NCBI GenBank assembly: GCA_044371755.1
Contig: JBILSZ010000015.1
Coordinates: 1-38,320 of the forward strand
Source: JAIXWP01 sp044371755
GTDB lineage: Bacteria; Bacteroidota; Bacteroidia; Flavobacteriales_D; Sanyastnellaceae
DNA length: 38,320 nucleotides
Direction: 5' to 3'
How positions within the stretch are numbered: position 1 is the first letter of the stretch; each line of letters starts with the position of its first letter. Both the position numbers and the translations under genes were made by a program. Below the pieces are notes generated by a model that worked only from the letters and a program-made list of their open reading frames with translations, did not search any database and was not told the origin of the DNA. Below, piece after piece: positions 8,915-17,788 of this stretch.

Positions 8915-10030
8915 ATGAGAATCATCCTTTTAGTAGCTCTATTTATCTTGCGCTTATCGATATCACAAGCTCAAAAGGATAGTTTATGGACAGGTGAATT
9001 AAAAGAAATTGCTATACGTCCGTACTGTCCCGACAGTGTGTGGGGGAGCAAAGAATATAATGTTGCTGATTTTATTTTTATAGAAAATAATATTTTGATG
9101 CTTGTCTATGACCACGAGCTTCGTTGGAAGTCACAAAGTGAAGGCTCTAGAACTTTATACAGTGGAGCTAGATGCATTTTGCTCGATTCTTTGGGCAGTG
9201 TATTAGCAAGTTCTAATCCAATAGGCACAGAAGTCGAGTATTTTGAAGGTGAGTTTCTGCATGGTATTTTTATAAAAGCGCGCTACAATCGTCTAAAAGT
9301 GGAAATAATAAATGAGGAAATTCAGCTTACTTCAATGAGTGATAGCGACTTCCTGAATTATGTTCGTCCCTATCTAGGTAGTGTTGAAGAATGGACATTC
9401 GTAAGTACCTATGATGAATATTATCCATCATTTCAATATGCATTTATTAATTCAGCCACCGCTCAGCAAAAGGTACTTCGCACGGTAGAGGATAAGTTTT
9501 GCATGGAGCTTTTTCGCAGCGAGTATAAATATTTATCGCCCAGACAGAGAATGGAAGTCAATCAAATGGCAATGGATTATAATATGGACAAGAAAATAAT
9601 TGCAGCATATTCAAGAGGCTTTCATCACTCCAATTATTTCGAAAAACCCTATGCACCTGCCTTTTACAGCGAATATGGTGTTGTGATCTTTGATCACCAC
9701 AGCGATTCGGTGTATAAGTTTGATCGAACAGGTCAAGTTTCTAATGCGTTTAAAATTGATTATCATAATCAGCAGCATCCCTTGAAGTGGAAAAAGAGAG
9801 TTTACCATGACAAGGTCAGTGATCGCTATTACACTCTATTCAGCAGAGGTAGTAAATACTTCCTTCGCGAAATCTTGATAGATGGCGGTGGAATTGGAGA
9901 GGCGAAATCCCTCTTTTACCCTTATCCTGAAAATATCAGTATACAAAATGGTGAGGTTTACTACATATATAGGCCTTTTGAAAGTTCGCAGAATCGATTT
10001 CTCTACAAAGAGCAGATATTTAGTTATTAG
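8915..10030 (+). CDS. Unrecognised secreted protein, possibly beta-propeller-like
   Basis: I do not recognise a named family. The ATG at 8915 is preferred because it starts a clear signal peptide (MRIILLVALFILRLSISQAQ, cleavage after AQA/Q); an in-frame TTG at 8900 would add only five polar residues. The mature part (~350 aa) alternates short beta-strand-like stretches with Tyr/Asp-rich turns. Recurring patterns of the kind ...VYDHEL...LLDSLGSVL, ...SDSVYKFDRTGQV and ...YTLFSRGSKYFLREI resemble blades of Bacteroidota six-bladed propeller proteins, but this is an inference from pattern only. A central helical stretch (RQRMEVNQMAMDYNMDKKII) breaks the pattern. It has no Cys lipobox and no sorting tail, so it is probably periplasmic. 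It stands alone between the terminator at 8864 and the promoter at 10066. Confidence 0.8.
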   Translation: MRIILLVALFILRLSISQAQKDSLWTGELKEIAIRPYCPDSVWGSKEYNVADFIFIENNILMLVYDHELRWKSQSEGSRTLYSGARCILLDSLGSVLASSNPIGTEVEYFEGEFLHGIFIKARYNRLKVEIINEEIQLTSMSDSDFLNYVRPYLGSVEEWTFVSTYDEYYPSFQYAFINSATAQQKVLRTVEDKFCMELFRSEYKYLSPRQRMEVNQMAMDYNMDKKIIAAYSRGFHHSNYFEKPYAPAFYSEYGVVIFDHHSDSVYKFDRTGQVSNAFKIDYHNQQHPLKWKKRVYHDKVSDRYYTLFSRGSKYFLREILIDGGGIGEAKSLFYPYPENISIQNGEVYYIYRPFESSQNRFLYKEQIFSY

Positions 10031-10065
10031 ATAATGTTAGATCGATTACAATTAGTAATAGTTTA

Positions 10066-10073
10066 TACCTTTG
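10066..10073 (+). promoter_or_regulatory. -7 element TACCTTTG for the DUF5723-like gene
   Basis: The octamer fits TAnnTTTG exactly and sits 15 nt before the ATG at 10089. A TTG at the -33 distance is not present, so only half the promoter is supported. Its presence just ahead of 10089 argues against the in-frame TTG at 10071 as the start. Confidence 0.45.
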
Positions 10074-10088
10074 AACAAAACCTTTACT

Positions 10089-11549
10089 ATGAGAATCCGA
10101 GTACTAATTGTAGCGGCAGTTTTATTGACGCAGTCTGCGCTTTATAGCCAAACAGAAAATGCCGCTTTTTCGATCACAGGCCACGGTTTGGGTACAACAT
10201 TTAGTACCGATTATCAAGCCATAGGAATCAACCCAGCCAATATAGATATCCCATCACAGTTTGAAGGGCGACGATATGCGATGGGCTTCACAGAAATCGG
10301 GGCGTCATTCTTTTCGGGAATCCTTTCTAAAAGCGAGGTCCGCAAAAATCTTTTTGGTGGTGATTTTGATCAACTCAGTAGAGAAGAAAAGATAGGTTAT
10401 GCTTTAGATTTTGCTGAAGAAAATAACTCTTTTGACTTGGATGTGATGACAACGGGGTTTAGTTTTCAAACCAACAAAGCGGGGAGTTTTGCATTCTCAG
10501 TACGCGATAGAATTGACTACTATTCCAAACTTGGTCCTCGTGTTTCGGATTTGTTATGGTTGGGAAATACCTCTGATTATTTCACGGAATATGTTCTTTC
10601 CAGTGGTGATACCATCAATGCTTATCCCAATATTTCGCCTGATAGCCTTGCTTTGATTGTCGAGGGCTTGAATTTCGATAATCCACTTTCAATTGGAGAA
10701 CTTTCAAGAGGAACATCCTTTCGATTCAGTTGGATAAGAGAGTTCAATCTTTCATACGGAAAGAGATTGTTTAGTACTGAAAATGTAAGTGTTTATGGTG
10801 GAGTAGGAGTAAAACTGCTTGTTGGTCAAGGCTACATGGAGCTTCAAAACGATAATGGAGTTGCCGAAGGTTTTAGCGCTTTGTCTCCTTTGTTTGATAT
10901 CGACTATAGTGGTATTGCCGAGAATAATCCTTCGACTTTGCCTGATGACAAGAAGTTGAAACCCGTTGGTATGGGCTTCGGACTTGATCTTGGTGCTACG
11001 GTCGTGGTTAAAGAAAAACTCTATCTCAGCGCCAGCGTGACCGACTTAGGCTCCATGACATGGGATGGTAATGTCTATGCAGTAAAGGATGTTAATCTAA
11101 CCAATTATACCTCACAGGGAATAGAGAATCTGGAATTACTCGAACAGTTTGAGGCACTCAATGGAGGAGATGGTCTAGTAGAATGGCAGGGGCAAGGGTC
11201 GGTCACAACAAAACTTCCAGCAATGATGCGGGGCGGTGTTTCTTTTATTTTCAATGAAAAATTACGGGCAGGTGTAGATATTGTCAATTCGCTCAATAGT
11301 GAAGTGGGCTCGCTCGAAAAAGCGAATATCGCATTTGGTGGCGAGTTTTCACCAGTGAAGTGGATGCACTTGTCGGCAGGATACATTACAGGAGGCAACT
11401 ATCTTCGTAAGATTCCAGCGGGCATTCGCTTTACGCCTGGGAATGGCAAGTATGAAGTAGGGTTCGCGTCAAGAGATCTCATTACTTTTTTTACAGACAA
11501 TCAACCCACAGTATCCATTGCGATGGGGTTCTTGAGATTTAGATTTTGA
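10089..11549 (+). CDS. DUF5723-like outer-membrane beta-barrel protein
   Basis: A 486-aa protein with a signal peptide (about 1-20, ending ALYSQ) followed by a barrel-type sequence: alternating hydrophobic/polar strands, many Gly and aromatic residues, and a C-terminal strand ending in Phe (SIAMGFLRFRF), as expected for BamA-inserted outer-membrane proteins. The early GINPAN motif after a short Gly-rich stretch is typical of the DUF5723 family of Bacteroidota; I assign it from that pattern and am moderately sure. Function is unknown; such proteins resemble FadL/PorV-like barrels. The start is the ATG at 10089; an in-frame TTG at 10071 would only add residues before the signal peptide and overlap the -7 element. 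Confidence 0.8.
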   Translation: MRIRVLIVAAVLLTQSALYSQTENAAFSITGHGLGTTFSTDYQAIGINPANIDIPSQFEGRRYAMGFTEIGASFFSGILSKSEVRKNLFGGDFDQLSREEKIGYALDFAEENNSFDLDVMTTGFSFQTNKAGSFAFSVRDRIDYYSKLGPRVSDLLWLGNTSDYFTEYVLSSGDTINAYPNISPDSLALIVEGLNFDNPLSIGELSRGTSFRFSWIREFNLSYGKRLFSTENVSVYGGVGVKLLVGQGYMELQNDNGVAEGFSALSPLFDIDYSGIAENNPSTLPDDKKLKPVGMGFGLDLGATVVVKEKLYLSASVTDLGSMTWDGNVYAVKDVNLTNYTSQGIENLELLEQFEALNGGDGLVEWQGQGSVTTKLPAMMRGGVSFIFNEKLRAGVDIVNSLNSEVGSLEKANIAFGGEFSPVKWMHLSAGYITGGNYLRKIPAGIRFTPGNGKYEVGFASRDLITFFTDNQPTVSIAMGFLRFRF

Positions 11550-11575
11550 TTGAATGAAGTATTAACACAATTTTT

Positions 11576-11604
11576 GAAGGCCATTATATGGCCTTCCTTG
11601 TTTT
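11576..11604 (+). terminator. Intrinsic terminator after the DUF5723-like gene
   Basis: Hairpin GAAGGCCAT (11576-11584), loop TAT, ATGGCCTTC (11588-11596), followed by the T-rich stretch CTTGTTTT (11597-11604). The preceding T-run gives an A-run on the other strand, but there is no minus-strand gene to use it. Confidence 0.75.
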
Positions 11605-11634
11605 CTCGTTTACTTTCGAATAAACCAAATTTAT

Positions 11635-11871
11635 ATGTTCACTACTAGAAATCTTTTCGCGGCCATTCTTTCTATCATGGTAATCGCTATTACCGTCCTA
11701 GCGCTGCTGGGCATTTGGGATTTGATCGAGTGGTCTTTTGTCCAAAAGTATTTTTGGAAAAGCATTCAATCACTTGTCATTCTTCTCATTAGCGCAGTGG
11801 TTATCTATCTCATTCAGCAAATGTTTCACAAAGACACTCCTGTTCAAGACCGAACAAGAGCTGAAGTTTAA
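11635..11871 (+). CDS. Small two-helix inner-membrane protein (78 aa)
   Basis: I do not recognise the family. The protein has two hydrophobic segments, about residues 8-30 (LFAAILSIMVIAITVLALLG) and 45-65 (SLVILLISAVVIYLIQQM), joined by a polar segment with EWSFVQKYFWKS, and a short charged C-terminus. The ATG at 11635 follows the terminator of the previous gene by about 30 nt, and msrA starts 12 nt after its stop, so the two are probably one transcription unit. A near-match to the -7 element (TACTTTCG, 11611-11618, one mismatch) lies upstream. Confidence 0.75.
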   Translation: MFTTRNLFAAILSIMVIAITVLALLGIWDLIEWSFVQKYFWKSIQSLVILLISAVVIYLIQQMFHKDTPVQDRTRAEV

Positions 11872-11883
11872 TGTTTTTGTTAC

Positions 11884-12546
11884 ATGAAATTTTCAATAAT
11901 CACCACCATCTTACTTCTTCAAATGTGGAGTTGTGCGGGGCAGCCTGATGCGTCTTCCAATCAAACGAGGGTAGCAAAAGATGAAATTATAAAATCTATG
12001 GATAGTTTAGAAGTGGCCACATTAGGGGCCGGTTGTTTTTGGTGTGTTGAAGCCATTTTTCAAGACATCAAAGGAGTGAAAAAAGTTGAAAGCGGCTACA
12101 GCGGAGGCAGTATTAAGAACCCTTCTTATAAAGAGGTTTGTAATGGCACCACAGGCCATGCCGAAGTAGTGCAGGTAACCTTTGACCCGAAGGAGGTGGC
12201 TTTCTCCAGTGTTTTGGAAGTGTTTTTTTCTACACATGATCCAACTACATTAAACAGACAAGGCGCAGATGTGGGAACGCAATATCGCTCTGCGATTTTT
12301 TACCACAGCGAAGAACAAAGGAAAGTAGCTGAATTAGCAAAAGAAGCAGCGCAAGCAAGCGGCGATTGGTCTAATCCCATTGTTACGGAAATCTCAGCTT
12401 ATTCCAATTTCTATAAGGCAGAAGATTATCATCAGGACTATTACAATCAAAACGGCACGCAGCCTTACTGTCAGATTGTGATTACACCAAAGATTGATAA
12501 GTTTAAAAAGAAATTCGAAGCTTTGCTGAAAGAAGAATCTAAGTAG
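11884..12546 (+). CDS. msrA: Peptide-methionine (S)-S-oxide reductase MsrA, exported
   Basis: MsrA reduces the S-epimer of methionine sulfoxide in oxidised proteins, recycled by thioredoxin-like donors. The catalytic motif GCFWC is present with C51 as the nucleophile, followed by the family stretches KVESGYSGG, GHAEVVQV, FFSTHDPTTLNRQGADVGTQ-like and YHQDYYNQN. The 220-aa length includes an extra ~40-residue N-terminus with a hydrophobic signal (residues 4-15) and a cysteine at 17 (MWSC). The Trp at position -2 deviates from a standard lipobox, so lipoprotein status is likely but not certain; either way it points to envelope repair and not cytosolic repair. No msrB is adjacent. A terminator follows at 12555. 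Confidence 0.95.
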   Translation: MKFSIITTILLLQMWSCAGQPDASSNQTRVAKDEIIKSMDSLEVATLGAGCFWCVEAIFQDIKGVKKVESGYSGGSIKNPSYKEVCNGTTGHAEVVQVTFDPKEVAFSSVLEVFFSTHDPTTLNRQGADVGTQYRSAIFYHSEEQRKVAELAKEAAQASGDWSNPIVTEISAYSNFYKAEDYHQDYYNQNGTQPYCQIVITPKIDKFKKKFEALLKEESK

Positions 12547-12554
12547 ATAAAATG

Positions 12555-12579
12555 AAAACCTAGAAAGAGGTTTTTTTTT
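12555..12579 (+). terminator. Intrinsic terminator of msrA
   Basis: Hairpin AAAACCT (12555-12561), loop AGAAAG, AGGTTTT (12568-12574), running into a nine-T stretch to 12579; 8 nt after the stop codon. Confidence 0.8.
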
Positions 12580-12668
12580 GACACGTCATTTCTTGTGCTC
12601 ATTTCTATTACCTTCGTTGGGTGAGGGAGTTTTTACAACTATTCAGCCCCAACTAGCGTCTGTAGAGT

Positions 12669-15600
12669 ATGAAATTTCAGTGGATTATCTTACTTGTAAT
12701 CACAGGTTGTTTGACTTTGAATTCTCAAGGGACATATGCCTCAGATTATTTATTCATAGAAAATAAGGGGCAATGGCCAAGCGAAGCTAGGTTTTCTACT
12801 GATCTCAAGGGAGGAAAGGTCTTTTTGAAAAATAACGGTTTTCGTTTTCATTTTTTTGACCTCACAGGAATTTCCAAGGTGCATGGAAGCGCTAGTTATC
12901 CTGTCAATGGGGAAGAGAAGTCGAGAGGGCACGTATTTGACTGTGTTTTTTTTCAATCCAATTCAAATGCTAAAGTTTTTGGAAAAAAAGTATCAAGCAC
13001 TCAATTCAATTACTATTTAGCAAGTAAAAAGGAAAACTGGGGAATGGGATGTAGGTCTTATGAGGAAGTGTACTATCAAGGCCTTTACAACCATATAGAT
13101 TTGAGATATTATTCCAATGATTTTTCATTGAAATATGACTGGGTTGTAAAACCAGGTGGAGATCCCTCCAACATCAAGTGGAAATATGATGGGGCTGAAA
13201 GTTGCTTTCTCGAAAACGGAAGATTAGTCACCAAAACCTCAATCAATGAAGTAATAGAGCAAAAACCAATAGCCTATCAGGTGATAAATGGAAGAAAGGT
13301 TCTCGTGGCCTGTAATTTTGTTTTGGCCAAAGGCATTTTTAGTTTTGAATTTCCCAACGGATATGATACAAATGCAGAATTAGTCATAGATCCTGAATTG
13401 ATATTTTCAACTTATTCTGGTAGTGCTGCAGATAACTTTGGGTTTACGGCTACCTATGACAGCCAAGGCAATTTGTATAGTGGAAGCAGTGCTTTTGGTC
13501 AGGGCTACCCGACAACATTAGGAGCGTACCAAACTGTTTGGGCAGGCGGTGATGGTCAGTTTTTGTCTGGTACTGATATCGCGATATCAAAATACAGTAG
13601 TGATGGTTCAACGATGATTTGGAGTTCATTCATCGGTGGTCCAAATGATGAATTGGTGCACAGTTTAGTTTGCAATTCCGATGACGAGGTGATTATATAT
13701 GGTACCACTAGCAGTCCCACATTTCCTGTCACCAATGGTGCATTTGACACGACATTCAATGGGGGAAGTATTTTTGCACCTCAAGGCGTTGGGGTAGAAT
13801 ATGTAAACGGGAGTGATATCATTATTTCAAAATTTAGTATTAATGGTGCTCAATTGATAGCAAGCACTTTTGTTGGCGGCACTGCCAATGACGGCGTGAA
13901 TACTGCGGCGGCTTTAAAATTTAATTATGCGGATGAGTTTCGAGGGGAAATTGATATCGATGATAACGGGAATATCCTCATAGCAAGTTGTACATTTTCT
14001 TCAAATTTCCCAATACTCAACGGCTCTCAAAGCACTCTTGGCGGTAGCTTAGATGCTTGCGTTTTTAGTATGAATGCAGATCTCTCCAACCTCAATTGGA
14101 GCACGTACTACGGAGGAGCAGGTCAAGAAAGTGCGAATAGTATTGCTTTCAACGATGTCGGTGAAATCTACATCTGCGGTGGAACGACCAGTACTGGATT
14201 GAATGTTCCATCATCTGCATACAACGCAGCTTATCTTGGTGGATTAAGCGATGGGTATGTTGCCCGTTTTTCTTCAAATGGCAATGTACTGTTAGGTGCT
14301 ACATTTTTTGGTTCAGAGGAATACGACCAAATCTACTTTGTAGAGGTAAATGAGAATGCAAATGTGAATATATACGGTCAAACGTTGGCTGATGATTCAG
14401 AGTTAATCATCAATGCATCATGGGGGCAGCCCAATAGTGGAATGCTTGTTAGCGAATTTGCTCCCGATTTAACATCGCTTTTGTGGTCTACTGTTTTTGG
14501 AACAGGCACTGGCCGCTGCAATCTTTCACCAGCAGCGTTTACGGTGGATGTATGTGGTAAGATTTACCTCAGTGGATGGGGCGGCAATACCAATACTTCT
14601 ACCAATCCAAATACTGCGTCTACAACGGGATTGCCTATTACCTCTGATGCGTTTCAATCCACCACAGATGGAAGTGACTTTTATCTCTTAGTAATTGAAT
14701 CAGATGCAAGTGATATTGTTTACGGTTCTTTCTTTGGTGGAAACATCAGCCAAGAACATGTCGATGGGGGAACAAGTCGCTTTGATAAAAGGGGGGTGAT
14801 TTACCAAAGTGTGTGCGCTGGCTGTGGCAGCAACGACGATTTTCCAATCTTCCCTCCGGGCAATGTTGTAAGTGAGGTTAATGGTTCGGGTAATTGCAAT
14901 AACGGGGTTTTCAAATTCGATTTTCAACTTCCATTGACGATTGCTGATTTTCAAGTTCCTCCTACGGTATGCATTAATCAGCCTGTACAAGTGAATAATC
15001 TCAGTCAATTTAGTCAAACTTTTGAATGGGATTTCGGCGGTCTCTTTGAAAGTACTTTGTTTGAACCATCCTATACTTTTGATACACCCGGTGTTTATGA
15101 AATAAAATTGATTGTCAATAATCCGAACACATGCAATTTTACGGATACTATTGCTCGGTTTGTGGAGGTAATTCTACCTCAATCAATCACCATTGAAGAT
15201 GTGGAGTTGTGCGGTGATGAATCTTTTAATATTGGGCCTACCAATGCGAATCCATCGGCACTTTATGAATGGCAACCTCCTGTTTATTTGAGCGATGCGA
15301 CAGACCCGAACCCTTTGTTTATTCCCGGAGAGAGTACTGAGTACACCCTCCTTATTCGATTTGGAGCTTGCACTGATACTATTAGGCAGAACGTGCAGGT
15401 GACAGAGCTTAGTTTGATAGCCCAAGATGATATAGTGCTTTGTGAGCCCGGAGTTGTAAATATTTCAGCATCGGCCAATCCTACTCCTTTGAATTATACA
15501 TGGAGTCTAACACCTGATTTCATCAATCCCATTTCATCAGGTCCTGCAGCCTCTGAGGTAGTATATAATGTAACTACACCATCGGTCTTTTACGTGCGTG

Positions 15601-16412
15601 CTTCTTTGAGTGGCTGCGACGTGATTGATAGTGTGGAGGTGGATTTGGTGAGTTTCCAAACAGAAATTCTCGGAGATTTTACCGCTTGTGCTGGAGATAC
15701 TATCAATCTATTTGTGCTTGATCCGAATGATGATTTCGAATATACTTGGTCTCCGACATCTCTGATTTTGGAAGGACAAAATACTTCATCTGTATCAGTC
15801 AATGTGCAGCAGACCACAACGTTTTCCGTTGAGAGTGTGACAAGTTTCGGATGTACATCAAACGATGAGGTAGAGGTACAAGTGAGCAGTTTGAGCAGTC
15901 TACCTGTCAATCTTTCGGCGAGTGCTACTGCTGTTATTTCAGGACAAGAGATAGTTCTGACAGCAACACCTGAAGGATTCAACTATGAGTGGCAGCCGTC
16001 ATCTTTGATCGTGGGTAGTGGATATGTAGTGACCTCCCGACCTCAGAGCACAACTACTTACTTCGTAAACATCAGCGATGGAGAATGCACCCGAGAAGAT
16101 AGCGTGCGTGTGGTAGTCGTAGATTTTGTTTGCGGCCCCCCGTCGATTTATGTACCCAATGCTTTTACTCCAAACAAAGATGGCAAGAATGAGAAAGTGT
16201 TTGTTCGCGGTGTAAATCTCACACGCATCGACTTTAAAATTTACAACAGATGGGGTGAACTGGTTTTTGAAACTACCAATATAGATAGGGGGTGGGACGG
16301 AACATTTAGAGAAAAGGAAGTAGATCCAGCGGTTTTCGTCTACTACTTAGAAGCAGAATGTGTAGGCGGGCAGACCTATATTGAAAAGGGCAATATTACG
16401 GTGATACGATGA
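12669..16412 (+). CDS. DUF7948/SBBP-repeat/PKD secreted protein, T9SS type B
   Basis: A 1247-aa protein with, in order: signal peptide (about 1-25); a DUF7948-type N-terminal domain (about 28-235, opening with FIENKGQWPSEARF); an SBBP-type beta-propeller region (about 250-720), where units repeat the pattern ST(Y/F)xGGxxxD, DxxGNxYxxGxT and FPxTxGAF; a PKD domain (about 750-840, FEWDFGG); Ig-like modules ending in TTTYFV or TTTFSV; and the type-B C-terminal sorting domain (last ~95 residues, PNAFTPNKDGKNEKVF, YNRWGE, ITVIR). This marks a protein exported by the type IX system and displayed or released at the surface. Its stop codon overlaps the start of the porP/sprF-like gene (ATGA), which argues that the two are made together and function as cargo and outer-membrane partner. 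The ATG at 12669 opens the signal peptide directly. Confidence 0.95.
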   Translation: MKFQWIILLVITGCLTLNSQGTYASDYLFIENKGQWPSEARFSTDLKGGKVFLKNNGFRFHFFDLTGISKVHGSASYPVNGEEKSRGHVFDCVFFQSNSNAKVFGKKVSSTQFNYYLASKKENWGMGCRSYEEVYYQGLYNHIDLRYYSNDFSLKYDWVVKPGGDPSNIKWKYDGAESCFLENGRLVTKTSINEVIEQKPIAYQVINGRKVLVACNFVLAKGIFSFEFPNGYDTNAELVIDPELIFSTYSGSAADNFGFTATYDSQGNLYSGSSAFGQGYPTTLGAYQTVWAGGDGQFLSGTDIAISKYSSDGSTMIWSSFIGGPNDELVHSLVCNSDDEVIIYGTTSSPTFPVTNGAFDTTFNGGSIFAPQGVGVEYVNGSDIIISKFSINGAQLIASTFVGGTANDGVNTAAALKFNYADEFRGEIDIDDNGNILIASCTFSSNFPILNGSQSTLGGSLDACVFSMNADLSNLNWSTYYGGAGQESANSIAFNDVGEIYICGGTTSTGLNVPSSAYNAAYLGGLSDGYVARFSSNGNVLLGATFFGSEEYDQIYFVEVNENANVNIYGQTLADDSELIINASWGQPNSGMLVSEFAPDLTSLLWSTVFGTGTGRCNLSPAAFTVDVCGKIYLSGWGGNTNTSTNPNTASTTGLPITSDAFQSTTDGSDFYLLVIESDASDIVYGSFFGGNISQEHVDGGTSRFDKRGVIYQSVCAGCGSNDDFPIFPPGNVVSEVNGSGNCNNGVFKFDFQLPLTIADFQVPPTVCINQPVQVNNLSQFSQTFEWDFGGLFESTLFEPSYTFDTPGVYEIKLIVNNPNTCNFTDTIARFVEVILPQSITIEDVELCGDESFNIGPTNANPSALYEWQPPVYLSDATDPNPLFIPGESTEYTLLIRFGACTDTIRQNVQVTELSLIAQDDIVLCEPGVVNISASANPTPLNYTWSLTPDFINPISSGPAASEVVYNVTTPSVFYVRASLSGCDVIDSVEVDLVSFQTEILGDFTACAGDTINLFVLDPNDDFEYTWSPTSLILEGQNTSSVSVNVQQTTTFSVESVTSFGCTSNDEVEVQVSSLSSLPVNLSASATAVISGQEIVLTATPEGFNYEWQPSSLIVGSGYVVTSRPQSTTTYFVNISDGECTREDSVRVVVVDFVCGPPSIYVPNAFTPNKDGKNEKVFVRGVNLTRIDFKIYNRWGELVFETTNIDRGWDGTFREKEVDPAVFVYYLEAECVGGQTYIEKGNITVIR

Positions 16413-17407
16413 GAATACTAATGGTCATATCATTGTGGTTAACCTGTGGATCTCTTTGGTCTCAGGACATCCACTTTTCTCAGTTTTATCAGTCGCCATT
16501 TTCTCTGAATCCAGCACTGACAGGGGATTTTGGCGGTGCACTTAGAGTGGTTGGCAATCAACGCACGCAGTGGCGCAGTGTGACTACACCCTTCGCTACA
16601 ATCGGTGTGGGTGCTGACGGGCGATTGGACAAGTTCCCTGGTTTTTCGGGTGGGATTAGTTTTTTTAATGATCGTGCGGGTGACTCTCGTCTCACAACTA
16701 ATTTGATCAATGTCGCTGGCGCAAAGCGCTGGTCTGTGTATCAGGACAAGAAAGGGGAATTGGCAGTAGGCCTCATGCTAGGTTTGACGAGTATGAGTAT
16801 GGATTATAGCCAACTGGATTTTGATAATCAATGGACAGGTCTCTTTTATGATCCTAGTCTTCCTGCGAATGAAAATTTCGCAAGGGATAGCCGATCTTAT
16901 TTGAATTTTCATACAGGATTTTTCTATACTCAGCAGGAGTTAAAAGGGAAGTGGGGAGCGGGTTTTAGCATTTTTAATGTTACAAGTCCTGATCAAAGTT
17001 GGTTTGATCAAGCTTTCGTGAGGTTGAGTCCGAGAATTAATTTTCATGGTTATTACTCACATCGAATCAATGAGCAGTGGGCTGTAGAGCCAATGCTACT
17101 TCTTATGACACAATCACCTCATAGAGAACTTACCCTTGGTGGTCGTGGGCATTATATTGTTAGTGATAAAGACTGGATGTATCGAAGCTTTTATGGTGGT
17201 TTATTTGCGAGAACAAGGGATGCAGGATACCTCGTTGCCGGTATTCGCTATGACAACTGGGATGTGGGCATTAGTTATGATATCAATATGAGTACTCTGC
17301 GCCCTGCCAGTAATAACCGCGGAGGTTTCGAACTAGGCGTTATATATATTCTTCAACCTCCAGCGAGGATTGGAGAAATTAAGAAAGTTTGTCCCGATTA
17401 TATTTAG
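16409..17407 (+). CDS. PorP/SprF family type IX secretion outer-membrane protein
   Basis: This 332-aa protein has a signal peptide (about 1-18, ending LWSQ) and the PorP/SprF hallmark just after cleavage: DIHFSQFYQSPFSLNPALTG. The remainder is a beta-barrel-type sequence with QRTQWRSV, GVGADGRL, GISFFNDRAG and, near the end, VGISYDINMSTLRPAS and GGFELGVIY. In Flavobacterium johnsoniae SprF is needed for secretion of SprB, its neighbouring type-B cargo. The 4-nt overlap with the upstream type-B gene (TGA stop inside ATGA) supports the same cargo-partner relation by translational coupling. Slightly long hydrophilic C-terminus (IGEIKKVCPDYI). Confidence 0.95.
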   Translation: MRILMVISLWLTCGSLWSQDIHFSQFYQSPFSLNPALTGDFGGALRVVGNQRTQWRSVTTPFATIGVGADGRLDKFPGFSGGISFFNDRAGDSRLTTNLINVAGAKRWSVYQDKKGELAVGLMLGLTSMSMDYSQLDFDNQWTGLFYDPSLPANENFARDSRSYLNFHTGFFYTQQELKGKWGAGFSIFNVTSPDQSWFDQAFVRLSPRINFHGYYSHRINEQWAVEPMLLLMTQSPHRELTLGGRGHYIVSDKDWMYRSFYGGLFARTRDAGYLVAGIRYDNWDVGISYDINMSTLRPASNNRGGFELGVIYILQPPARIGEIKKVCPDYI

Positions 17408-17438
17408 TGTTGAAGCTCTCGCGGTCTATCTTTGGCCC

Positions 17439-17783
17439 ATGAATATGGTTAAAAAGGATAGCAAGTTCAACATTATTCTTGGAGTAATAGTCTTGCTTGT
17501 GATTTATAATATCATTTATTGGTTAAGCAAGTTCTTTGTTGCTGAAGTGCCATCTTTTATGATTTCTCTATATCTCGAGTTTAAGAAGAATTGGACGATC
17601 ATGGTCTTGCTCGAGCTATTAGCAGTGGCGTCTATTTTCGTGGATACAATTAGTAATTACGATAATTTAGAAAAAAATATTCGAGGATTTCGGTTCATGT
17701 CAATGGTTGTCCTTACGGCTGCATTTATCGCCAGATTCATTATAGGTATGATAGATCTCTATGTCGGAGGCGGTTTGGACTAA
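17439..17783 (+). CDS. Small inner-membrane protein, unknown function (114 aa)
   Basis: No family recognised. There are three hydrophobic segments (about 10-32, 51-70 and 84-106), a basic N-terminus (MVKKDSK) and a short C-terminus ending GGGLD. The start is uncertain: ATG at 17439 (MNMVKK) or ATG at 17445; an in-frame TTG at 17370 lies inside porP/sprF and would add a non-membrane stretch that reads badly. An octamer TATCTTTG (17427-17434) matching the -7 consensus lies immediately before these ATGs, which would make the mRNA nearly leaderless; this may be chance. It is otherwise the last gene of the porP/sprF unit, ending 5 nt from the convergent meaB stop. Confidence 0.7.
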   Translation: MNMVKKDSKFNIILGVIVLLVIYNIIYWLSKFFVAEVPSFMISLYLEFKKNWTIMVLLELLAVASIFVDTISNYDNLEKNIRGFRFMSMVVLTAAFIARFIIGMIDLYVGGGLD

Positions 17784-17788
17784 TTATT

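Noticed and set aside
12578..12766. 62-codon frame before the DUF7948 protein
   Set aside because: TTG start in the terminator T-run, overlapping the true signal-peptide-coding start in another frame; no domain or codon pattern.
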